Assembly: GCA_018823025.1 (NCBI GenBank)
Contig: JAHJJI010000065.1
Span: 1-39,806, forward strand
Origin: Gammaproteobacteria bacterium
Lineage (GTDB): Bacteria; Pseudomonadota; Gammaproteobacteria; Burkholderiales; Sulfuricellaceae
Reading direction: 5' to 3'
Length of the DNA stretch: 39,806 nucleotides
This document shows positions 1 through 8,354 of the stretch, piece by piece; within the stretch, counting starts at the first letter, position 1, and each line of letters starts with the position of its first letter. A program made the translations under genes and the position numbers. The notes under the pieces were generated by a model, which saw nothing but the letters and a program-made list of their open reading frames with translations, had not been told where the DNA came from and ran no database searches.

Positions 1-280
1 ACAACACATCATCGTCATGGCGATAACGAATGGCCCCACGCTGACCCTGCGTCAGATGTCCGCTGCCATGCCAGATCTCGCAGAGGGAATCGCCGCCATC
101 CAGTCTCTGCATGGGAACGTGCATGCAGGGAACTTCCATGTCGGCTTGCCACGGGCTCTCGACCGCATCAGCAGAAAAACACAGGGCGCCCAGCATGCTG
201 TTTTTCTGCTCTGCCGGTTGTTCCAGGAATGCAGCAATGGACATGTTTGCGCAATACGAGGGGGATACCGTGTCGTGCAT
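1..280 (-). CDS. Chorismatase-like protein (XanB2/FkbO family), N-terminal fragment
   Basis: An open frame starts with ATG at 280 and stays open to the window edge, giving about 93 residues. The ATG overlaps the TGA of the upstream flavoprotein gene (ATGA), so the two are translationally coupled. Residues around 70-93 read EIWHGSG, then an L-x-x-G and G-A-I-R-Y-R-H-D-D run ending in D-V-L. This resembles the segment of chorismatases such as FkbO and XanB2 (EVWH, then a glycine turn and D-x-x-LFG). Family knowledge: XanB2-type enzymes split chorismate into 3- or 4-hydroxybenzoate, the starter for xanthomonadin/aryl-polyene pigments. The halogenase-like neighbour fits that pathway. The identification rests on a short stretch; most of the catalytic domain lies outside the window. 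Confidence 0.55.
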   Translation of the reverse strand, partial: MHDTVSPSYCANMSIAAFLEQPAEQKNSMLGALCFSADAVESPWQADMEVPCMHVPMQRLDGGDSLCEIWHGSGHLTQGQRGAIRYRHDDDVL

Positions 281-1623
281 CAGTTCATCGCTGAGCCGGT
301 TTCATCCACAATCCGGATGTTGTGTTTACGCATCTGCCATGCTTTCAATGTGCGCTTGAAATTGAGTAATGATGCCGCGTAATACAGCCCTTTGAAAATC
401 CGCAAAGGGCCCTGAATCGGGGTTTTTCCGAACACATCGCCAGCCAGCACCGATAGCAGGGCTTCTTTAACGCGAAAAATGTTGCGCGGCTCCATGAACA
501 TATTGCGCATGGTGGGGTTGGTCACCCGATAGATAAACCAGGAAAATTCCTTCGGACCAATCCGCATCGCAGCGTCGAATTTTTTCAGTGCCGCGGCCGC
601 CCGTTGCGGATGGCTCAGGCAGGTGTCCACGGTATCTGCTCCGACAAACGCGCTGTTCATGGCCAGCATCACGCCGGAAGAAAACACCGGGTCAATGAAA
701 CCGTAGGCATCGCCCAGCAGCAGATAATTGTTGCCGTGGCTATGGTCGCACATGTAGGAAAAATTGCCGGTGGCCTCAACCGGCGAGGTCAGTTGTGCGT
801 GTTGCAAGCGCGCGCTCAATGGCGCGCACATCGCGATGGTTTCCTGAAAAAACTGTTCAAGAGATTTTTTGTTGCGCGTTTTCAGGTAATACGGCCAGGT
901 CACGGCCCCGACGCTGGTCGTGCCGTCGGCCAGCGGAATCAACCAGAACCAGCCATGCTCGAACCAGAATATGGTGATATTGCCTGCGGCCTTGCCCGGG
1001 TTGCGCTCAACCCCAGAAAAGTGGGCGTAGACAGCCGTGCTGTTGTGTTTCTTGTTGCGCTGCTTGGCTTTGAAGCGATTGCCGAGAAAGGTGTCGCGGC
1101 CTGAAGCATCCAGTACAAAACGGGTCTGTACCGTTTCTATGCTGCCGTCCTCGTGGCGGGCCTGCACCAGTGCGCCGGCATTGGCGGGTAAAAAATCAAC
1201 GTCCTGTACCTGGCAACCTTCCACGACACGGGCATTTTTACGGCTGGCGTTGCGGATCAGGATTTCATCAAACTCGGAGCGGCGCACCTGATAGGCCATG
1301 GGCATGGATTTGTCCATGGCATCGGCAAATTCGAACGACTGTGTGTGATCATGCCAGGGCGAGACGAATTCTGCGCCCCATTTTTCCATGCCGATGGCCT
1401 TGACGGCTTCAGCAACGCCCAGCTTTTCGAGCAGCGGCAGATTGGCTGGGAGCAGCGATTCGCCGATGTGAAAGCGTGGATGGTGCGCTTTTTCCAGCAG
1501 AGTCACGCGGTAGCCACGCTCGGCCAGCAACGCGGCAGCTGTCGAGCCTGCGGGTCCGCCACCGATTACCAGTACGTCGCAGCTCGAAGCACGGGTATTG
1601 GAGGCTGCGGGAGGGGTGTTCAT
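280..1623 (-). CDS. FAD-dependent oxidoreductase, tryptophan-halogenase-like
   Basis: A 447-residue flavoprotein. Residues about 15-40 carry the Rossmann dinucleotide-binding motif V-L-V-I-G-G-G-P-A-G, followed by the family-typical H-P-R-F-H-I-G-E-S-L-L-P segment. Near residue 230 there is W-F-W-L-I-P, matching the WxWxIP motif of flavin-dependent halogenases and also seen in related geranylgeranyl-reductase-type oxidoreductases. LLGDAYGFIDPVFSSG near residue 300 is the second FAD-contacting block. There is no signal peptide, so it should be cytoplasmic. Its stop overlaps the start of the chorismatase-like gene, which points to an aryl-polyene/xanthomonadin-type pigment cluster where such halogenase-like genes are common. 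Whether it halogenates or only oxidises cannot be decided from sequence. Confidence 0.8.
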   Translation of the reverse strand: MNTPPAASNTRASSCDVLVIGGGPAGSTAAALLAERGYRVTLLEKAHHPRFHIGESLLPANLPLLEKLGVAEAVKAIGMEKWGAEFVSPWHDHTQSFEFADAMDKSMPMAYQVRRSEFDEILIRNASRKNARVVEGCQVQDVDFLPANAGALVQARHEDGSIETVQTRFVLDASGRDTFLGNRFKAKQRNKKHNSTAVYAHFSGVERNPGKAAGNITIFWFEHGWFWLIPLADGTTSVGAVTWPYYLKTRNKKSLEQFFQETIAMCAPLSARLQHAQLTSPVEATGNFSYMCDHSHGNNYLLLGDAYGFIDPVFSSGVMLAMNSAFVGADTVDTCLSHPQRAAAALKKFDAAMRIGPKEFSWFIYRVTNPTMRNMFMEPRNIFRVKEALLSVLAGDVFGKTPIQGPLRIFKGLYYAASLLNFKRTLKAWQMRKHNIRIVDETGSAMN

Positions 1624-1729
1624 GATTTAATCAGGCGGGTTATTAATCTCCCCGAATTGTATCGCATCGCACTGGTAATTATGTGGTTTTTCATCGGCTG
1701 TATTGGAACCGTTGGGGAGCCTTTTGCTT

Positions 1730-1990
1730 CTACTCCTTGGGTATCAGCAATCGGGCATTCAGTACCAGATTTTCCAGAATCAATTTTGCCATCGTGGCCG
1801 CCATCACTTTTTCCCGATCTTCGACGCTCATGTCAGCGTATTCCCCGGATTGCAGAAACTCAGCCACATGCAGGCAGGCCAGGTTTCTCAGATCCGCTTC
1901 ATCGTAGGGAAGGTCGGCAAACTCGATAGGGTCTTCCGTCTCGACTTCAGCTAGCAGGGCTAGAAGGGATTCCGGCGTTAGATGGGGCAT
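1730..1990 (-). CDS. Small acidic protein of unknown function
   Basis: An 86-residue protein with no family I recognise. It is acidic in the middle (E-T-E-D-P-I-E-F-A-D and Y-D-E-A-D) and looks all-helical. It has no signal peptide, membrane span or cysteine pair; its single cysteine is in LACLHVAEF. The start at 1990 is supported by an AGAGGA ribosome-binding site about 8 bases upstream. It lies alone between the coiled-coil/AsmA gene and the pigment genes, about 100 bp from each, all on the same strand, so co-transcription is possible. Confidence 0.6.
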   Translation of the reverse strand: MPHLTPESLLALLAEVETEDPIEFADLPYDEADLRNLACLHVAEFLQSGEYADMSVEDREKVMAATMAKLILENLVLNARLLIPKE

Positions 1991-2088
1991 CGCTTTTCCT
2001 CTCTCGCTGGCGGGTTGTTCCGTCTTGGAAATAAAGGCTCAAGCCCAGCATTCCAACATTGTGTGGCGCTCCATGAGGTTCGAACGAC

Positions 2089-5000
2089 TTATCTTAACTG
2101 ACGTAATACCGGTTGTTTCAAGTCGCCAGACAGGGTCAGGCGTGCGCGAATTGTGGATGATGGCAATTTCATGTCTACGCTGGTTTTTCCTGTCAGTTTC
2201 TTGTCCGGCATGATGTCGGCTTCGCCGCTGGCGGTGAGCAGGCCTGCTGCGAGCTTCATCTGCCGGTATTGATAGCGCTGCATATCCACCGTCATGCTTC
2301 CAGAGAGGCTGGCGAACAGGGTTTTTCCGCCGGTGGTTTCTGTGGCTCTCGGCTGGATCGCGCGTGCCAGGTCGATGTTGTTAATGGAGCCATCACGGAC
2401 GTTAAAGCTGGCCTTGATTCTGGGGTTGTCGAAGAGGGTGCCCAGGTCTCTGGACTGCATCGAATAAACGGTTTTTGCATCGAGCTTGCCGGTCAGTTCC
2501 ATATCTTTCGTCAGTGCCGGCATCGCTCCCGCCAGCAAAATGTTTTCAATGTAGAGATCCCCTTCCGCGCTCCACAAGTCACCCCATTTGATGGTTGCGT
2601 TGCCTTTAGCTTTGCCGCCGTAGAGTCGGCCCTCGATCTCGCTGATCCGCATGTTTCCCGAGGTTGCCATGGCTTTGGCGTGCAGTTCGCTGAAGGTCAG
2701 ATTCGGCCAGAGTGGGGGCTGCCAGTCATTGGCGGCGAGATTGACTTCGAATCCCTCGTTTCCTGGGGTGATAGCCACTTCGATTTTCTTGTCCGTACTT
2801 CTGATTTTTGCCCGTTCGAATTTGCCTGTCTCCGCCAGCGCGACCTCCACCTCAAATGGGGGTAGCGGTATGCCTTTTACTTCGATGGTTGCGGTTTTGA
2901 TGACGATCCGGCGGACCTGGGTTTTTTCGGCGCTGTCGCCTGGCCCAACCCAGGCGATCACCCGAGCCAAGGCGTCCTGATCGATCGAGACTGATTCTAC
3001 CTGGATGGTTTTGATCGTTTTGGTTTCGCCGAAAAAAGCGGCCAGTTCGGGCATGACCCGGACCGTGGGGATCTTGATGTCACGCAATTTTCCGATGGTG
3101 ATACCTTCAAGCTGCAGATGGGGCGCTGGCCACAGGGAGGCGCGCATGGAGCTGATGGAGACGGGCTCGCCCATCCTGTTCGAGGCCAGTTTTTCAATGG
3201 GGGGGATGAAGATATTCAGGCTCATGACTTGCAGCAGCACGATTGGCAATAAAATCAGCGTTGCCAACGAAATTGCGGCGGCCTTGCCCAATTTGATGGG
3301 GTGTTTGAACTTCCTGGGTTTTGCCTGCGCCTTTTGGCGGGCTTTTTCAGCTTCCCCGGCGCGTGCATCAGCCAGCGCTCTGGCCCTGGCTTCTATTTCT
3401 GCCCGTTCTCGCTCTTCCTGCTCGGCCTCTTCCCGCGCTTTCCGCTCCGCCTCTGCACGGGCTTTTTCCAGCGCCTCTTCCTGTGCGCGAATTTTTTCCT
3501 CGGCTTCCCGGCGTGTCCGTTCTTCGGCTTCGGCTATCGCCCTGGCTTCTTCATCCTCGCGAGCCTTGCGCTCGGCTTCCTCCTGTGCCCTGGCTTCAGC
3601 TTCGGCTTGTATCCGTGCTTCCTCTTCGGCCCGAGCTTTTTCTTCTGCTTCCACGATGGCCCGTACTTCGGCTTCCCGCTTTTTTCTGGCTTCTTCATCC
3701 TCGCGAGCCCTGCGTTCGGCTTCTTCCTGCTCTCTGGCCTCAGCCTCGGCTTGTATCCGTGCTTCCTCTTCGGCCCGAGCGCTTTCTTCTGCTTCTACGA
3801 TGGCACGAGCTTCGGCTTCTCGCTTTTCCCTGGCTTCAGCTTCCTCACGAGCCTTGTGCTCGGCTTCCTCCTGTGCCTTGGCCTCAGCTTCGGCTTTTAT
3901 CCGTGCCTCCTCTTCGGCCCGAGCTTTTTCTTCTGCTTCCATGATGGCCCGTACTTCGGCTTCTGCTTTCGCTTTGGCCTCTGCTTCTTCCCGAGCGCGG
4001 GCTTCCAGCCTGAGCTGTCTCCGAGCTTCGGCCCTTGCTTCTTCCTCAGCCTCCGCCTTGGCTCTGGCCTCGGCTTCCTCCCGCTCACGCGTTTCTTTGC
4101 GCTCAGCTTCTTCTTTTGCCCGCGCAATTTCTGCGGCATCTTCCTGCGCCTTGCGCTCTGCCGCCTCTCTGATGCTGGCTTCTTTGGCGGACTTCTCCTG
4201 GGCCTCCTGGCGTAATCGTTCTTCGAACTCGGCTTTTTCTTTTTCGGCCTTTTCCCTGCGAGCCTGTTCTTCGGCTTCGGTCCTATCCTTCTCTATTTTT
4301 TCCTGGAGAGCCTTGGCCTCTTCTGCCTCTCTAGCCTTGCGTTCTGCTTCTTCTCGCGCCTTGCGCTCTGCAGCTGCTCTGATTTCAGCTTCATTAGCCG
4401 CCCTTTCCTGGGCTTCCCGGCGAGCTCGTTCCTCGGCTTCGGCATTGTCTTTCTCGATTTTCCTCTGGAGTATCCTGGCTTCCTCTTCCTCGCGAGCCTT
4501 GCGTTCTGCTTCTCCGCGGGCCTTGGCCTCGGCAATTCTTTTTTTCTCCGCTTCACGTTGCGCGCGGTCTTCGGCTTCTTCCCGCGCCTTGCGCGCTACA
4601 GCCGCTCTGATTTCAGCTTCTTTGGCCGCCTGCTCCTGGGCTTCCCGGCGAGCTCGCTCCTCGGCTTCGGCCTTGTCTTTTTCCGATTTTTCCCGGAGTG
4701 CCTGGAACTCGGCTTTCTTGCGAGCCTTAAGCGAAGCTTCTTCCAGCGCCATGGCTTCTGCTATTTTTCGTTGCACTCCTTCCCGCCGTGAACGCTCTTC
4801 TGTTTCGGCAGCTTCCCGCGCCTCGATTTTCCGGCGCATTGCCTCCTCTTCCGCCATGGCCGCTGATTTTTCATGGGCTTTTTGCCGCGCTTCCTGCGGG
4901 TTTTCCGCAGCTTCTTTCATGAGTTTTTTGCGAGCTTCGGTTTCGGCCAGTACCTTGAAAAAGGTTTCGTCGACGGTTTCTGAAACGACCATCGAGGCTG

Positions 5001-5301
5001 AGTTATCGGGAATGCTTGAAAACTGGGTAAAGGGTTCTCTTGCAACCGCCTTGAGGTAGCCGTCTTTAGCCAGATCGGCCAGGATCTGAGGAAGCGTGGA
5101 GGTGGGCGACTCACCGGCTTTTTCCATAATTTCTTCGACCGTTGCCCTGCCGTCCACCAGGCTGAGTGCTCGCGCGAGCTTGGCGGGCAAGCGTTTGCCT
5201 TTCTGGGTGATGGCCTGCACACCCTTGGCTGTTTTGCTGTATACCGCGGTCAAGTCCATATTCAGTTCGTCAATCGGCAAGGTTGCATGAACAGTGCTCA
5301 A
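2089..5301 (-). CDS. Giant coiled-coil protein with C-terminal AsmA-like periplasmic domain
   Basis: A 1070-residue protein with three parts. Residues 1 to about 110 form a small folded domain resembling a winged helix (LARALSLVDGRATVEEI and LADLAKDGYL). Residues about 120-665 are an almost uninterrupted charged helix rich in Ala, Glu, Arg and Lys, with three near-identical 48-residue repeats. A basic stretch (PRKFKHPIKLGK) precedes a single membrane span at about 674-697. The remainder, to 1070, resembles the AsmA family of inner-membrane-anchored periplasmic proteins (SNRMGEPVSISSMRASLWP and later repeated beta-rich segments). The positive-inside rule puts the coiled coil in the cytoplasm. 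The start is TTG at 5301 with GGGG upstream; an ATG at 5259 (residue 15) is the alternative. AsmA relatives act in lipid transport or outer-membrane homeostasis, but the long cytoplasmic helix is atypical and its function is unknown. Confidence 0.75.
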   Translation of the reverse strand: MSTVHATLPIDELNMDLTAVYSKTAKGVQAITQKGKRLPAKLARALSLVDGRATVEEIMEKAGESPTSTLPQILADLAKDGYLKAVAREPFTQFSSIPDNSASMVVSETVDETFFKVLAETEARKKLMKEAAENPQEARQKAHEKSAAMAEEEAMRRKIEAREAAETEERSRREGVQRKIAEAMALEEASLKARKKAEFQALREKSEKDKAEAEERARREAQEQAAKEAEIRAAVARKAREEAEDRAQREAEKKRIAEAKARGEAERKAREEEEARILQRKIEKDNAEAEERARREAQERAANEAEIRAAAERKAREEAERKAREAEEAKALQEKIEKDRTEAEEQARREKAEKEKAEFEERLRQEAQEKSAKEASIREAAERKAQEDAAEIARAKEEAERKETREREEAEARAKAEAEEEARAEARRQLRLEARAREEAEAKAKAEAEVRAIMEAEEKARAEEEARIKAEAEAKAQEEAEHKAREEAEAREKREAEARAIVEAEESARAEEEARIQAEAEAREQEEAERRAREDEEARKKREAEVRAIVEAEEKARAEEEARIQAEAEARAQEEAERKAREDEEARAIAEAEERTRREAEEKIRAQEEALEKARAEAERKAREEAEQEERERAEIEARARALADARAGEAEKARQKAQAKPRKFKHPIKLGKAAAISLATLILLPIVLLQVMSLNIFIPPIEKLASNRMGEPVSISSMRASLWPAPHLQLEGITIGKLRDIKIPTVRVMPELAAFFGETKTIKTIQVESVSIDQDALARVIAWVGPGDSAEKTQVRRIVIKTATIEVKGIPLPPFEVEVALAETGKFERAKIRSTDKKIEVAITPGNEGFEVNLAANDWQPPLWPNLTFSELHAKAMATSGNMRISEIEGRLYGGKAKGNATIKWGDLWSAEGDLYIENILLAGAMPALTKDMELTGKLDAKTVYSMQSRDLGTLFDNPRIKASFNVRDGSINNIDLARAIQPRATETTGGKTLFASLSGSMTVDMQRYQYRQMKLAAGLLTASGEADIMPDKKLTGKTSVDMKLPSSTIRARLTLSGDLKQPVLRQLR
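3541..3972 (-). repeat. Three tandem 144-bp repeats inside the coiled-coil gene
   Basis: The phrase CCTCTTCGGCCCGAG occurs at 3621, 3765 and 3909, exactly 144 bp apart, and the flanking sequence is closely similar over the whole 144-bp unit. Each unit encodes 48 residues of A-E-A-E-x-R-A-x-E-E-A-E type. The period is a multiple of three, so copy-number change would keep the frame. Looser related repeats continue to about 4700; for example CCTGGGCTTCCCGGCGAGCTCG recurs 228 bp apart at 4407 and 4635. Confidence 0.85.
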
Positions 5302-5509
5302 CTATGCACCCCGGAATTTCGGGAAGGCAGACTTCAAGCCCAGTTTGGCTTTTTGCAGGTTTTTAATTCTAATTGATTTATTATGCCACTGAATTAACAA
5401 AACTTAATATTGATTATAGGGTGTCGGCACGCACCATGTCTTTCCACGGAAAACCGCTACCATCGAATGGGTAAACATGAAGTTAACAGAAAATAACCGG
5501 GAATTTTCT

Positions 5510-5540
5510 CACCCGCCCAAGTGATTAATCGCTGCGGGTG
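5510..5540 (-). terminator. Stem-loop downstream of the sensory operon
   Basis: A seven-base stem, CACCCGC at 5510-5516 with GCGGGTG at 5534-5540, encloses a smaller AGTG/CGCT helix with an ATTAAT loop. It lies 22 bp past the stop of the sigma-54 activator gene on the minus strand. There is no proper U-run after it, so it may act as a transcript end or a 3' stabiliser rather than a textbook terminator. Confidence 0.4.
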
Positions 5541-5562
5541 TGGTTCTACTTGCTATGGGGGC

Positions 5563-6900
5563 TTATTGAGCTGCCTCGTTATGAATTTCGAGTTTCTTCA
5601 TTTTTTCCCACAGGTTTTTCCGGCTGATACCGAGTGCTGCAGCCGTTTCAGCGATACGCCCACCGTTGGCGCTTAGCCTGTCCTCGATGTATTTTCTTTC
5701 GCAGGCATGAAGAAATTCGTTCAGTGATTCGGCCCCCTGAAATTGTTCTGGCGGGGCTGACGGCAGGGCGTCGAAGAGCAGCTCCGCCGTGAGCCCCTTT
5801 TTTTGGGAGAGGATGCATGAGCGCTCAAGGCAATGTTTGAGCTCACGGACGTTGCCCGGCCAAGGGTAATCCAGCAAGGCTTTTTCAGCTGATCGGAGTA
5901 GCGTGCGAGCGCCACAATTTCCCGCTGCACAGGTTTTGAGCAGCCGTCCAGCCAGCCACAGGATGTCTTCCTTGCGTTCGCGCAAAGGGGGGATGTGCAG
6001 ATGGATGACGTGGATTCGATAATAAAGATCTTCTCTGAACTTGCCGACTTCCACCATTTTCTTGAGATCCTGGTGCGTGGCACAAATCAGCCTGATGCTT
6101 ACAGGGATCAGCGTCTCCCCGCCAACCCTTACTATCTGGCGTTCCTGAATGGCACGCAGAAGCTTGACTTGCATCGTCGGCGACATTTCGCCGATCTCAT
6201 CAAGAAACAGTGTTCCGCCGTTGGCCAGCTCAAAAACCCCCTTTTTTTCACGAACGGCCCCTGTGAAGGCGCCCCTGACATGCCCGAACAACTCGGCCTC
6301 CAGCAGAGTTTTTGTCAGTGCGCCGCAATTGACTGCGATAAAAGGCGTCTTGTCGGCAGGATCGTGCTGATGGTGAAGTGCTCGCGCCACCCATTCCTTG
6401 CCGACGCCGGATTCGCCGGTAATCAATACGGAGGTCGAGTTCGCGGCAACCCGGGGTAGCAGCGATTCGATCGTGCGCATTGCACTCGAGATGCCCAGGT
6501 TGTTATCACCCGCTACTGCTGGTCTCGATTGAATGCACAGGAATTTTACAGTGTCCAGGAGTGCGCGGATGTCCAGTGGCTTGGTGAGATAGTCATGGGC
6601 GCCAAGTTTCAGGAGCCGCACAGCCCGGTCGATGGTGCCGTAGCCGGTAGTAAAAACGAATGGAGGTAGCTTCGTTGCCGTCTCTTTCAATTGCACAAAC
6701 AGGTCTTCGCCATTGATGTCGGGGAGCTGGATGTCGCTGATAACAGCGTCGTAGCGCTTGCGACCCAGAGCCTGTATTGCGTCTTGCCCGGTCTTGAACC
6801 AATCGCATTCGAAGTCCTCCAGGCCCAGGCGATCTGAGAGCGCTTCGCCCATGATCAGGTCGTCTTCAATCAGGCAGATACGATAAGGCTTAGCTTTCAC
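5563..6900 (-). CDS. Sigma-54-dependent response regulator, NtrC family
   Basis: A 445-residue activator with three domains. The receiver domain covers residues 5-120, with the acidic pocket at I-E-D-D and the likely phosphoacceptor Asp56 in ISDIQLPD. A central AAA+ domain covers about 135-370: Walker [10 protein letters not shown], the sigma-54-contacting GAFTGA loop, and Walker [10 protein letters not shown]. The C-terminal Fis-type helix-turn-helix lies at about 400-440 ([19 protein letters not shown]). It activates transcription from sigma-54 promoters by ATP hydrolysis once its partner kinase phosphorylates it. The start codon overlaps the kinase stop (ATGA), so kinase and regulator are made together. 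A sigma-54-type promoter lies upstream of the divergent cytochrome operon, the obvious candidate target. Without binding data the target remains an inference. Confidence 0.93.
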   Translation of the reverse strand: MKAKPYRICLIEDDLIMGEALSDRLGLEDFECDWFKTGQDAIQALGRKRYDAVISDIQLPDINGEDLFVQLKETATKLPPFVFTTGYGTIDRAVRLLKLGAHDYLTKPLDIRALLDTVKFLCIQSRPAVAGDNNLGISSAMRTIESLLPRVAANSTSVLITGESGVGKEWVARALHHQHDPADKTPFIAVNCGALTKTLLEAELFGHVRGAFTGAVREKKGVFELANGGTLFLDEIGEMSPTMQVKLLRAIQERQIVRVGGETLIPVSIRLICATHQDLKKMVEVGKFREDLYYRIHVIHLHIPPLRERKEDILWLAGRLLKTCAAGNCGARTLLRSAEKALLDYPWPGNVRELKHCLERSCILSQKKGLTAELLFDALPSAPPEQFQGAESLNEFLHACERKYIEDRLSANGGRIAETAAALGISRKNLWEKMKKLEIHNEAAQ

Positions 6901-8354
6901 GCCACACCTCCAAGGGGAATGCTGACAGTGAAGTGCATCAGGTCATTCGGCTCTCTCTTGACGCTGACGCGCCCGCCGAGTTGATGCACGATCTGATAGG
7001 TGACCCATAGGCCCAGGCCGTGCGAGCCTTCGCTCATGGGGGAAAAGGGTTCAAACAGGTGAGCGATCTGTTCATCCGACAGCATCCTGCCGTCGTTGGC
7101 CACGGAAAACTGCAGTTGACTGTCTGCGATGCCGATATCGAAGGTGACCTCGCCTTGCTGCTCTGTCGCCTGAACGGCATTAAGCAGCAAGTTGATCAGA
7201 ATCTGGCGCACCAGTGTCGCAGGGAGAGGGACAGCTTCATCCAGGCTATTGTGCCAGCCGATGTGCAAAGCTTTCTTGCGGGCCATGGGGGTGACCAGAG
7301 TCAACACGTCCTCAATGTCCTGTGGCGCAAGGTGGCGGCTTTTTATCTTGGCTTCCACCAGCAGGGCTCCCACAGTTTCTTTGATTTGGGTTAGTCCACG
7401 CTCGATCAGGTCTATGGTTTTCATCGTGCGCGGGTCTAAATCGCTATATGATTTCAGCGTGTCGATGGCCGTGAGCATGCCGCTCAGAGGATTGTTGATT
7501 TCGTGAGCAATACCTGCTGCTAGTTGCCCCAGCGCCGCCAGTCGCTCCGACTGCACCATTTGCTTTTCAAATTCTTCCTTGTCCTTGAGATCTCTAAGCA
7601 TCTGGGTATAGGCCACGAAAAGCTGACCGATTTCATCGCGATAGACAAAGAGATCGGAATTCAGCTCTGATGGCCATTTCTTGCTGATATCTCCCATGCG
7701 CTCGGTAATTTGCACCAGGGGTAAAGCCATGCGCCGACCCCAGTACCAGTTGAAAGGGAGCAGGATGGCGAGAATTATTGCCCCCACTTCCAAACCGTGC
7801 CTGGCAAGTTGGACAAAGCGCGGCAAGAAGATGTTTTTTGGGTGGGCGATAATCAAGGTTCCGAGATGTAAGTTCTCGCTGGAAATGGGGGTAACGTAAT
7901 AATAATATTTCGATTCGGGCAGATTTATCTCCTGCGAACTGCGCCCATCCATTTGCATGATCCGGTCGGCGAGCACGGCAAACTCCGGATTTAAGTGACG
8001 CATCTCGGTGAGCATGGGGGCGGATTTCGGGTGAGCAGCGACAAAAACGCGCAGCTCATTGTCGATAACCAGAATGTGTTCCGCTTTGACTGGATTTGAA
8101 CCTTCTATTGGCCTGTTGATGGGTACGGAGATGATCTCATACGCCCGCCATACGTCGTCGTGCAGCATCGCGGGGAAAAGATTTGTTTTAAGCGAATACC
8201 CCATGGTTTCTGAATCGTGGAGTAAATCCTCTTTGAGTTCATCGTAGGCGTGACTGATAAGCGTACCCGACACGGCCAGCGCGGTGATGATGATGAGCAT
8301 CCCTCCCCATAGAGGAAGTTTGTATCTGTAGCTGAGGTCCAGAATGAATTTCAT
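6897..8354 (-). CDS. Membrane sensor histidine kinase
   Basis: A 485-residue kinase. The first membrane span is at about 15-35, a periplasmic sensor region runs to about 185, and the second span is at about 190-207 (LEVGAIILAILLPFNWYW). A HAMP-like linker follows. The dimerisation/phosphoacceptor region contains AAGIAHEINNPLSG, with the histidine near residue 283. The ATP-binding domain has the N-box NLLLNAVQAT and the glycine-rich G-L-G-L-W-V-T-Y-Q-I-V. It overlaps the genes on both sides by ATGA. The periplasmic region is short, so the PhnD-like protein encoded just upstream probably supplies ligand recognition, as TorT does for TorS. The ligand cannot be read from sequence. Confidence 0.92.
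   Translation of the reverse strand: MKFILDLSYRYKLPLWGGMLIIITALAVSGTLISHAYDELKEDLLHDSETMGYSLKTNLFPAMLHDDVWRAYEIISVPINRPIEGSNPVKAEHILVIDNELRVFVAAHPKSAPMLTEMRHLNPEFAVLADRIMQMDGRSSQEINLPESKYYYYVTPISSENLHLGTLIIAHPKNIFLPRFVQLARHGLEVGAIILAILLPFNWYWGRRMALPLVQITERMGDISKKWPSELNSDLFVYRDEIGQLFVAYTQMLRDLKDKEEFEKQMVQSERLAALGQLAAGIAHEINNPLSGMLTAIDTLKSYSDLDPRTMKTIDLIERGLTQIKETVGALLVEAKIKSRHLAPQDIEDVLTLVTPMARKKALHIGWHNSLDEAVPLPATLVRQILINLLLNAVQATEQQGEVTFDIGIADSQLQFSVANDGRMLSDEQIAHLFEPFSPMSEGSHGLGLWVTYQIVHQLGGRVSVKREPNDLMHFTVSIPLGGVA

Noticed and set aside
17-382. 121-residue plus-strand open frame at the left end
   Set aside because: It overlaps two minus-strand genes that are coupled by ATGA and have recognisable family motifs.
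3005-5059. 684-residue plus-strand open frame rich in Ser and Ala
   Set aside because: It is antisense to the coiled-coil gene; the repetitive GC-rich codons of the real gene leave the opposite frame free of stops. No ribosome-binding site or recognisable domain.
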